Positions 1 to 4,516 of a stretch of DNA of 5,944 bases are shown one piece after another (the first letter of the stretch is position 1; each line of letters starts with the position of its first letter). Below the pieces are notes generated by a model that was given only the letters and a program-made list of their open reading frames with translations, made no database searches and was not told the DNA's origin. This DNA is from an uncultured Actinomycetes bacterium (GTDB lineage Bacteria; Actinomycetota; Actinomycetes; Nanopelagicales; Nanopelagicaceae), in the NCBI GenBank assembly GCA_903844585.1, contig CAIMUD010000075.1:1-5944 (forward strand), written 5' to 3'. The position numbers and the translations under genes were made by a program.

Positions 1-296
1 GCGTGCTTTCAATGAGCCGCGAGCTCGGCGTGCAAATTGCTCGTGAAGGTATTCGCGTCAATGCTCTATCTCCTGGGCCAGTAAACACTCCACTTCTACA
101 GGAACTCTTTGCAAAAGATAAAGAGCGCGCAGCACGCCGCTTGGTACATATTCCAATGGGCCGCTTTGCTAACGCATCTGAAATCGCTGCAGCGGTAGCT
201 TTCTTGGCAAGTGATGATTCAAGCTTTATTACAGCTGCTAACTTCTTAGTTGATGGCGGTATTTCAGGAGCCTATGTAACTCCGCTAGATATCTAG
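1..296 (+). CDS. Short-chain dehydrogenase/reductase (SDR), C-terminal part, 5' end outside window
   Basis: This is the C-terminal 97 or so residues of a classical NAD(P)-dependent SDR oxidoreductase; the frame is open to the left edge, so the gene begins upstream. What is visible is the helix after the active-site Tyr-x-x-x-Lys (LSMSRELGVQIAREGIRVNA), then the SPGPVNTPLL segment that closes over the cofactor, the MGRFANASEIAAAVAFLASD helix, and the usual SDR ending with FLVDGGISGAY. The Rossmann glycine motif and the catalytic Tyr/Lys lie outside the window, so substrate and cofactor choice cannot be judged. SDRs of this shape are often annotated as 3-oxoacyl-ACP reductase, but many act on sugars or other alcohols. 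The TAG stop is at 294-296, and the gene converges on the minus-strand amidotransferase with only 11 bases between stop codons. The family assignment is firm and the function open. Confidence 0.93.
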   Translation, partial: VLSMSRELGVQIAREGIRVNALSPGPVNTPLLQELFAKDKERAARRLVHIPMGRFANASEIAAAVAFLASDDSSFITAANFLVDGGISGAYVTPLDI

Positions 297-307
297 TACC
301 TATTTAG

Positions 308-1033
308 TTAATTAACGGGCACTACTTCGGCTGTAGCAATGCGGTCGAGGAAAGTATTAACAAGTTCAAAGGCGTTCTGATCGGTAACCGGTTGGAGCGC
401 TTTTGTCTTGGCGCGAAGTGCCTCGACATCTACGCCTTCAGATTCAACTTCTGCGCATCCGCCTTCCATTGCAAGCCATTCATCCAGTACTTCAAGATCA
501 ATCTCTGGATGAAACTGCATGGCCAGGGTGCGACCTAATGAAAATGCCTGTACTGCTAAATCCGTGCGGGCAATTTCATTTGCTAGCGGGGGAGTAACCC
601 ATCGATCCCAGTGATATTCAAACCATGGACCAGTGCTTATAAGAGAGGTGTCATCACTTTGAATTTCATACCAACCGAGCTCGGCCTTAGGTGCGCGAGA
701 GACGGATCCGCCGAGAGCCTTTGCCATTAGCTGCCCACCGAAACAAATACCAAAAATCGGTTGGCCAGCGTTATGTGCTTTCTTAAGTAGATCTAGCTCT
801 GGAAGTAACCAATTACCTACTCGCTCGCTTTCGTATACGCCGTAAGGAGCGCCCATTGGCACGATGATGTCAAAGTTAGAGAAGTCAGGAAATTCCACGG
901 TGACATTTGGCGTTGCATATTTTTCTTCAGGGATTATTAAAAATCTTTCGATTTCATATCCGCGAGCTTGGAAAGCGCGCCAGATTGGACCGCCAAGTGA
1001 GACGTGGTCGTGTTCAATAAAGAGCGCGCGCAT
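308..1033 (-). CDS. Class I glutamine amidotransferase-like protein (GATase1 fold)
   Basis: This is a 241-residue stand-alone GATase1 domain protein, cytoplasmic with no signal peptide. Family members use a Cys-His-Glu triad to release ammonia from glutamine or to hydrolyse gamma-glutamyl bonds. The nucleophile elbow GICFGGQ puts the catalytic Cys at residue 97, and QFHPEID supplies His175 and Glu177, so the triad is complete. The N-terminus (MRALFIEHDH) and the oxyanion-side VPMGAPYGVYE near residue 60 fit stand-alone actinobacterial amidotransferases. Residues after about 185 form a short helical C-terminal extension. The acceptor substrate is not evident: the GICFGGQ elbow is GuaA-like rather than the GICRG form of PuuD-type gamma-glutamyl-GABA hydrolases. 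The ATG at 1031-1033 has no Shine-Dalgarno but sits 6 bases after a TAAAGT hexamer, suggesting leaderless translation. The gene is divergent from yefM-yoeB and convergent with the SDR gene. Confidence 0.9.
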   Translation of the reverse strand: MRALFIEHDHVSLGGPIWRAFQARGYEIERFLIIPEEKYATPNVTVEFPDFSNFDIIVPMGAPYGVYESERVGNWLLPELDLLKKAHNAGQPIFGICFGGQLMAKALGGSVSRAPKAELGWYEIQSDDTSLISTGPWFEYHWDRWVTPPLANEIARTDLAVQAFSLGRTLAMQFHPEIDLEVLDEWLAMEGGCAEVESEGVDVEALRAKTKALQPVTDQNAFELVNTFLDRIATAEVVPVN

Positions 1034-1039
1034 GCCCCA

Positions 1040-1045
1040 ACTTTA
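1040..1045 (-). promoter_or_regulatory. Candidate -10 box for leaderless transcription of the amidotransferase gene
   Basis: Read on the minus strand, the hexamer TAAAGT fits the actinobacterial TANNNT -10 pattern and is followed by exactly 6 bases (TGGGGC) and then the ATG of the amidotransferase. That distance would place the transcription start on or next to the A of the ATG. There is no purine-rich Shine-Dalgarno before this ATG, which supports a leaderless mRNA. No convincing -35 was found at 16-18 bp spacing. The same geometry occurs upstream of 1792. Confidence 0.5.
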
Positions 1046-1057
1046 CGCTACCCAACC

Positions 1058-1075
1058 CGTACCAAATGTCGTACA
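1058..1075. promoter_or_regulatory. Candidate YefM-YoeB operator: two GTAC-core sites 12 bp apart
   Basis: Two CGTAC elements, at 1058-1062 and 1070-1074, have GTAC cores exactly 12 bp apart. The E. coli yefM-yoeB operator is known to consist of two palindromes with a TGTACA core hexamer and a 12-bp centre-to-centre distance, overlapping the promoter. Here the hexamers are CGTACC and CGTACA, so the core is kept but the outer bases only partly match. The sites lie just upstream of the candidate yefM -10, the expected place for autorepression. They also fall at about -26 to -41 of the inferred amidotransferase start. This is inference from core and spacing only. Confidence 0.5.
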
Positions 1076-1079
1076 AGTC

Positions 1080-1088
1080 TGCTAATCT
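1080..1088 (+). promoter_or_regulatory. Candidate extended -10 promoter for yefM-yoeB
   Basis: The string TGCTAATCT contains a TG dinucleotide one base before the TAATCT hexamer, an extended -10 arrangement with the TANNNT form usual in actinobacteria. A start near 1095 would give a leader of roughly 20 bases before the yefM ATG at 1117. No good -35 is seen, and the candidate YefM operator occupies that region. The hexamer overlaps the first copy of a 9-bp tandem repeat. Confidence 0.4.
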
Positions 1089-1101
1089 AGAGAATCTAGA
1101 G
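1084..1101. repeat. Perfect 9-bp tandem repeat, AATCTAGAG x2
   Basis: AATCTAGAG occurs at 1084-1092 and again, without a gap, at 1093-1101. Each unit contains the palindromic CTAG. The repeat overlaps the candidate -10 of yefM-yoeB and the presumed transcription start, so it duplicates part of the initiation region. The second copy ends in GAG just before GAAG, and GAGAAG at 1099-1104 is the only, rather distant, Shine-Dalgarno-like sequence ahead of yefM. Confidence 0.7.
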
Positions 1102-1116
1102 AAGCGGGCGTAGAAA

Positions 1117-1473
1117 ATGGCCATCACAGCATCAGATGCACGGGCAAAACTCTTTCCTTTAATTGAGAAGGTAAACGCCGATCACAGCGCTGTCGTAATT
1201 ACATCTAAAAATGGCAACGCTGTATTGATTTCTGAAAGCGAATACGAAGCCATGATTGAAACCAATTATTTGCTGGCTTCCCCTGCAAATCGAGAGCATC
1301 TTCTTGAATCGATAAAAGAGGGCGAGGCTGGACTCGGCACCGTATATCAACGCGGGGACCTATTATCGAGCGAGGGTCATTCAAGAACCCCTGCATTAAA
1401 GGCCAAGAAAAAAAGTGCTGCCAAAGCCAAGAAGAGCCCGCGCCGATTGGTCGGAAAGCGCGCTAACGCTTAA
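1117..1473 (+). CDS. yefM: Phd/YefM family antitoxin with a basic C-terminal extension
   Basis: This is the antitoxin of a type II toxin-antitoxin pair: it binds and neutralises the YoeB RNase and, with it, represses the operon. Residues 1 to about 75 are a typical Phd/YefM domain: ITASDARAKLFPLIEKV (helix 1), VVITSKNGNAVLISESEYEAM (the strand and helix dimer core) and the toxin-contacting helices ETNYLLASPANREHLLESI. Arg9 matches a conserved operator-contact arginine; the second conserved basic position, Arg in mycobacterial relatives, is Lys31 here. At 118 residues it is about 30 longer than the usual 80-90. The extra tail, residues 90-118, holds 12 Lys/Arg and no Asp/Glu (ALKAKKKSAAKAKKSPRR), resembling histone H1 or HupB tails. 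The ribosome site is weak. The stop overlaps the toxin start by one base (TAATG), implying translational coupling. Confidence 0.93.
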   Translation: MAITASDARAKLFPLIEKVNADHSAVVITSKNGNAVLISESEYEAMIETNYLLASPANREHLLESIKEGEAGLGTVYQRGDLLSSEGHSRTPALKAKKKSAAKAKKSPRRLVGKRANA

Positions 1474-1742
1474 TGGCTAAGCGTTTAGAAACTTTTAGAC
1501 TTACTCCCAAAGCTGAAAGAGATCTCGCTCATTGGCGTCGCGCAAATAAGGCTTATGTCGAAAAGATTGACAGACTGATCGGTGCAATTATGACAAGTCC
1601 GTTTGAGGGAATCGGCAAACCCGAGCAACTCGTCGGCATTCTTGAAGGTCATTGGTCGCGTCGCATCAGCGGCAAAGATCGATTGGTTTATTACGTAACT
1701 GGCTCTGAATTAGTAATTACTCAGCTTCGCCACCACTATTGA
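1473..1742 (+). CDS. yoeB: Txe/YoeB family toxin (ribosome-dependent mRNA endoribonuclease)
   Basis: At 89 residues this is a full-length YoeB toxin, a RelE-fold RNase known in this family to cut mRNA in the ribosomal A site and stop translation when freed from YefM. The diagnostic blocks are intact: SPFEGIGKPEQL (residues 42-53), HWSRRISGKDRLVYYV (60-75) and the C-terminal RHHY. Aligned by eye to E. coli YoeB, whose active-site residues are Glu46, Arg65, His83 and Tyr84, the equivalents here are Glu51, Arg70, His88 and Tyr89, so the enzyme looks active. It starts at ATG 1473, sharing one base with the antitoxin stop. Its only Shine-Dalgarno-like sequence, GGAAAG at 1453-1458, is 14 bases away, so expression probably depends on coupling to yefM. 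Identity is near certain. Confidence 0.96.
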   Translation: MAKRLETFRLTPKAERDLAHWRRANKAYVEKIDRLIGAIMTSPFEGIGKPEQLVGILEGHWSRRISGKDRLVYYVTGSELVITQLRHHY

Positions 1743-1779
1743 TTGGTGAGTAGGACTATTCAGAGAAAAATCCTTCGGG

Positions 1780-1785
1780 TACGCT
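1780..1785 (+). promoter_or_regulatory. Candidate -10 box for leaderless transcription of the DUF4432 gene
   Basis: TACGCT fits the TANNNT pattern and is followed by 6 bases (CCCTCC) and then the ATG at 1792. Transcription would begin at or beside the start codon. The bases before the ATG are pyrimidine-rich with no Shine-Dalgarno, which is consistent. The 49-base gap after yoeB has no evident terminator or clear -35; TATTCA at 1757-1762 is at 17-bp spacing but matches TTGACA poorly. Confidence 0.5.
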
Positions 1786-1791
1786 CCCTCC

Positions 1792-2847
1792 ATGCAACTT
1801 TATGGCGTCAATGGAGATCGAGAGAAGTTTCGTAAGTTAACTAGCCACCCACAGCAAACAATTGGGTGTGAGTTATTTGAAGCGCTAGATGGCGATATGC
1901 GTGCACAGCGCATCTTGCGTATTCGCAATGGCGAGCTCGAGATTGAAATCAACGTTGATCGTGCTTTTGATATTGGCCGCGTGCTTTATCGCGGTATCCC
2001 AACTCAGTGGGTGTCACCTGCAGGCTTTCGCCATGCGCACTCATTTACGCCGGGGGCTATCGAGCCAGATGGTTGGGGATGGCTTCGCTCTTGGCAGGGC
2101 GGCTTCTTAACAACAATTGGTTACGACCATGTTGGTGGGCCAGCTCTAAATCCAAATCGTCACTTGCACCCAGCTGTAACAGGTGAGCGACGCTACACCG
2201 GTGGTTTTGGTTCGCTCTCTCCAACAACAATCGAAATCGTAAACGTTGATTGGGACAAGGGAACAATCGAAGTACAAGCAAAGGTGCGCCAAGCCGCAGC
2301 ATTTGCTGAGCACCTAGTCCTTACTCGTCGCATCACAATGAACTTCGGAGAAGCAACATTTCATCTTTCTGACTCTGTTCGCAATGAAGGTTTTATCGAA
2401 GAGCCAGTACAAGTTTTGTATCACATCAATCTCGGGTGGCCACTTCTTGCACCGGGTACAACTCTTAAGACTTCTGCAACAGAGTTACTTGGATTGATTA
2501 AATCTGCAGAGGGATCAGATCCCACAACGATGCCTGAACCAACGCCACTAGATGTTGAAAAGGTTTGGGATTGGAACGCACCAGCTGGTCCGCAGTGGGC
2601 AGAGCTCACTAACTCAAATGCTGCAGGTCGCGGACCGTTAACACTTCGCCTTGATTGGGATGGAAAGCAGTTGCCTCACTTTATGCAATGGCGAAATGCT
2701 TGCGAAGCGATGTATGTGCAAGGACTTGAACCTGCAACGACTGGCCTTGCTGGTCGCGCTGGCGATAAATCACATGCAGGACCGGCTCCTGATATTGCTC
2801 CGGGTAAATCTCGCGAGTTCGATCTGCAATTTACTTTTAAAGGCTAA
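1792..2847 (+). CDS. DUF4432 / aldose 1-epimerase family protein (mutarotase-like)
   Basis: This is a 351-residue cytoplasmic protein of the galactose mutarotase-like superfamily, DUF4432 branch; relatives bind sugars in a beta-sandwich cleft and are presumed to interconvert anomers or epimers, though most are uncharacterised. Visible signatures are NVDRAFDIGRVLYRG (residues 54-68), the GGFLTTIGYDHVGGP block (103-117), LYHINLGWPLL (209-219) and MYVQGLEPATTG (307-318), followed by a PGKSREFDLQF strand at the end. By analogy with aldose epimerases, His211 and Glu313 are candidates for the acid-base pair; this is inference. The DUF4432 Pro-Leu-His-Gly loop after residue 120 is replaced by PNRHLHPAVTGERRYTG. 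The ATG at 1792 is 6 bases from a -10-like hexamer. A P-loop kinase follows after 3 bases, so the two are almost surely cotranscribed, and a sugar-kinase operon comes next. Confidence 0.85.
   Translation: MQLYGVNGDREKFRKLTSHPQQTIGCELFEALDGDMRAQRILRIRNGELEIEINVDRAFDIGRVLYRGIPTQWVSPAGFRHAHSFTPGAIEPDGWGWLRSWQGGFLTTIGYDHVGGPALNPNRHLHPAVTGERRYTGGFGSLSPTTIEIVNVDWDKGTIEVQAKVRQAAAFAEHLVLTRRITMNFGEATFHLSDSVRNEGFIEEPVQVLYHINLGWPLLAPGTTLKTSATELLGLIKSAEGSDPTTMPEPTPLDVEKVWDWNAPAGPQWAELTNSNAAGRGPLTLRLDWDGKQLPHFMQWRNACEAMYVQGLEPATTGLAGRAGDKSHAGPAPDIAPGKSREFDLQFTFKG
2839..2843 (+). promoter_or_regulatory. Shine-Dalgarno (AAAGG) supporting the TTG start at 2851
   Basis: AAAGG lies 7 bases before TTG 2851 and overlaps the last codons of the DUF4432 gene. 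It decides the start of the kinase: no ATG or GTG lies in the right place, and the first in-frame ATG (codon 54) is well after the Walker A motif. Confidence 0.6.
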
Positions 2848-2850
2848 GCG

Positions 2851-3369
2851 TTGCCACCAAAAGTTTTTATTATCTCTGGCGCAGCAGCTTCGGGAAAGTC
2901 TAGTTATGCCAAGACTTTAAAGAAGCGCGAGAACTTTACGATTCTCGACCTCGATGATCGCCTCAATGAGTTGATTGAAAAAGATCCTGGGCACGTCGAG
3001 AAAATCGGTATGGAAGCTTTCTTAAAAGAGATTCGCGACTTTAGGTATACCGATTTGCGCGAGCGCGGTGTTGCACTAGTTGACCAAGGAAAATCTGTGG
3101 CCCTTGTTGCACCTTTTACCAAGCACGTGCGAAATATCGATCAATGGAATTGGTTATGCCAACCCTTTATCGCCCGAGGAATTACGCCCGAACTTCACTG
3201 GGTCTATGTCGAACCAGAGGAACAGATCAAGCGCCTTGTTGCTCGCGGGGCAAAGCGCGATATTGAGAAGGTGGCCAGTAACTCCAACCTCGAAGCATTT
3301 GTGGCATCAAAGGAAAGCTCGGAGCCGATCATCGCTCATGTGAAGGTTGATGGTTCGCCAGCCTCCTAG
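2851..3369 (+). CDS. Small P-loop kinase / AAA-family ATP-binding protein
   Basis: This 172-residue single-domain P-loop protein resembles the small-molecule kinases of the gluconate/shikimate kinase type. The Walker A motif GAAASGKS is at residues 10-17. An acidic DLDD follows strand 2 (33-37), a place that commonly binds Mg2+ or substrate. A strand with VALVAPFTKHVR lies at 83-94. An arginine-rich RLVARGAKRDIEK segment (128-140) looks like the LID that closes over ATP. The TTG start is required because it is the only one that keeps Walker A, and it has a good Shine-Dalgarno. Only 3 bases separate it from the DUF4432 stop, so the pair forms an operon. Context suggests phosphorylation of a sugar or sugar acid, but the substrate is unknown and a regulatory ATPase role is not excluded. 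The TAG stop is at 3367-3369. Confidence 0.82.
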   Translation: MPPKVFIISGAAASGKSSYAKTLKKRENFTILDLDDRLNELIEKDPGHVEKIGMEAFLKEIRDFRYTDLRERGVALVDQGKSVALVAPFTKHVRNIDQWNWLCQPFIARGITPELHWVYVEPEEQIKRLVARGAKRDIEKVASNSNLEAFVASKESSEPIIAHVKVDGSPAS

Positions 3370-3471
3370 GCGCATCGCAATGTGAGGGTGATAACGGTTC
3401 CGTAACGCTTTGCCTTTTGGCCATATTTCTCTTGACCCCTATGCCTACACAGGGTTGACTACCGATTCTCG

Positions 3472-3499
3472 CGACATCGATGTCACGACATCGTTGTCA
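3472..3499. promoter_or_regulatory. Tandem CG-centred operator repeats, probably bound by the LacI-family regulator
   Basis: Two abutting 14-bp units differ by one base: CGACATCGATGTCA (3472-3485) and CGACATCGTTGTCA (3486-3499). The first contains the perfect 12-bp palindrome GACATCGATGTC; the second has the same arms with one mismatched pair. Both are centred on CG, the hallmark of LacI-family operators, where a hinge-helix leucine wedges into the central CpG step. The regulator encoded at 4513 keeps that leucine (Leu57). The position downstream of a TTGACT box and 40 bases before the first start codon suits repression. The binding protein is inferred, not shown. Confidence 0.72.
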
Positions 3500-3526
3500 G
3501 GCTTGAGCTGATTTCGCTAGGAGAAA

Positions 3527-3532
3527 GAGAGG
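3527..3532 (+). promoter_or_regulatory. Shine-Dalgarno of the PfkB kinase gene
   Basis: GAGAGG sits 6 bases before ATG 3539. A second, stronger-looking AGGAG at 3519-3523 is 15 bases away, too far for this ATG. The operon is therefore translated from a leadered mRNA, unlike the two leaderless candidates in the window. Confidence 0.6.
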
Positions 3533-3538
3533 CTATTC

Positions 3539-4516
3539 ATGTTGATCATTAATCCGAATCCATGTTTTGACCGCACTCTTACTCTCGGAAACTTTGCACG
3601 CGGTGCTGTGATGCGCGGTGAGTCAGCGATATTAACTGCAGGCGGCAAGGGAATTAACGTAGCTCGCGTTGTAAGAGCCCTCAAAGAGAGAGCCACTATT
3701 GCAGTATTGATCGGCGAGCAAGATGCCCAGGTTTATAAAAAGCTTTTGAAAGATGAAGGCGCCGAATACATTGCCACAACACACCCAGGAATTGTAAGAG
3801 TTGCAACAATTATTTTTGAATCAGATAACCCAACATCAACAATCATCAACGAGCGCGGTAGCGAAGTATCAGCTAAAGATTGGTCAGCATTTGTTGCAGA
3901 AATTGCGAAAAACGTAAAGAGCGGCGAGATTGTTTCATGTATGGGGTCTTTCCCAAATGGAATTAACCAGAAATCGATTCAAGAATTGGTCGAAGTAATT
4001 CATTCTGTCGGCGGGAAAATAATCTTTGACTCGTCTCCTGAATTTCTTAACTTCGCACTTGCCGCTGGCGTAGATATCGTCTCTCCAAATCTTGATGAAG
4101 CAGAATCTCTATTACAAGGAAAATCAGCAGACCTCTTCACTGGTGATCTCACTAATGCACAAGAGCGTTCAGAGAAAGCTGCAAAGGCTCTCCTTGAAAA
4201 AGGCGCAACTGTTGCCTTTGTAACAACCGGAGCTGCAGGTGTTGCTGTTGCAACGCAGAGTTCACTTGATTTTGTCCATGGCGTAAAAATCAACCTGGTT
4301 AGCGCTGTCGGCGCCGGTGATTCTTTCGTTGCAGGTGTCATGCTCAAATACGATGAATACCGCAAAGCTAACCTTGAATTTAATTGGCGCGACATCGCAG
4401 CATTTGGCGCAGCAACTGCGTCGGCCTCTTGTGAAGAGTCTCTTTCAGGTGGAATGAACGTTGCACGCGCCCTTGAACTCTATGACCAAATTTTGATTTC
4501 AGAGGGCGCAGCATGA
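3539..4516 (+). CDS. PfkB-family hexose kinase, 1-phosphofructokinase / tagatose-6-phosphate kinase type
   Basis: This 325-residue ribokinase-fold enzyme belongs to the branch that phosphorylates sugar phosphates (FruK, LacC, PfkB), in the cytoplasm with ATP. It opens with INPNPCFDRTLTL, the variant typical of this branch, followed by the first PfkB signature AGGKGINVARVVRAL (residues 34-48). SPNLDEAE at 182-189 contains the N-x-x-E Mg2+/phosphate motif (Asn184, Glu187). The second signature, SAVGAGDSFVAG (255-266), carries the catalytic base Asp261 and the GAGD anion hole. Length is normal. Whether the substrate is fructose 1-phosphate, tagatose 6-phosphate or another phosphoketose cannot be told by eye. 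Because the next genes encode a LacI regulator and an FGGY kinase, I favour the second phosphorylation step of a ketose pathway. The stop overlaps the lacI-type start by 4 bases (ATGA). Confidence 0.93.
   Translation: MLIINPNPCFDRTLTLGNFARGAVMRGESAILTAGGKGINVARVVRALKERATIAVLIGEQDAQVYKKLLKDEGAEYIATTHPGIVRVATIIFESDNPTSTIINERGSEVSAKDWSAFVAEIAKNVKSGEIVSCMGSFPNGINQKSIQELVEVIHSVGGKIIFDSSPEFLNFALAAGVDIVSPNLDEAESLLQGKSADLFTGDLTNAQERSEKAAKALLEKGATVAFVTTGAAGVAVATQSSLDFVHGVKINLVSAVGAGDSFVAGVMLKYDEYRKANLEFNWRDIAAFGAATASASCEESLSGGMNVARALELYDQILISEGAA

Larger units (their letters stand above)
3370..3538 (+). promoter_or_regulatory. 169-base intergenic control region of the PfkB-LacI-FGGY operon
   Basis: This region holds, in order, a TAACG direct repeat with an 11-bp period (3392-3396 and 3403-3407), two -35-like TTGAC boxes (TTGACC 3432-3437 and TTGACT 3455-3460, 23 bp apart), the tandem operator repeats (3472-3499) and the ribosome site. 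No good -10 is found 16-19 bp after either TTGAC box: after TTGACT the expected position falls inside the first operator repeat, with only weak hexamers such as GATGTC. TTGTCA at 3494-3499 is another -35-like hexamer, but its partner would be the poor TAGGAG. No intrinsic terminator for the upstream genes is apparent. Confidence 0.5.

Noticed and set aside
307..316. Perfect palindrome GTTAATTAAC at the end of the amidotransferase gene, between convergent genes
   Set aside because: It is AT-rich, lacks a loop and a following T run, and overlaps the stop codon; it is too weak for a bidirectional terminator and likely chance.
1864..2110. Alternative plus-strand frame with a hydrophobic stretch inside the DUF4432 gene (73 codons from 1889)
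   Set aside because: It is fully contained in a confidently assigned gene in another frame; the hydrophobic run is an out-of-frame artefact.
3395..3419. Possible intrinsic terminator after the P-loop kinase gene
   Set aside because: ACGG-TT-CCGT has only a 2-base loop and GCC-TTTT-GGC only a 3-bp stem; neither is followed by a T run, so a terminator is not supported.
4000..4395. 131-codon open frame on the minus strand inside the PfkB kinase gene
   Set aside because: It lies wholly antisense to a gene with clear family motifs, has no recognisable domain and no ribosome site of note; it is a codon-bias shadow.
4390..4397. CGACATCG half-operator copies inside the PfkB gene (here) and the regulator gene (5298-5305)
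   Set aside because: Each is only one half-site plus the central CG, lacks the TGTC arm, and is explained by Asp-Ile-Ala codons, so I do not call auxiliary operators.
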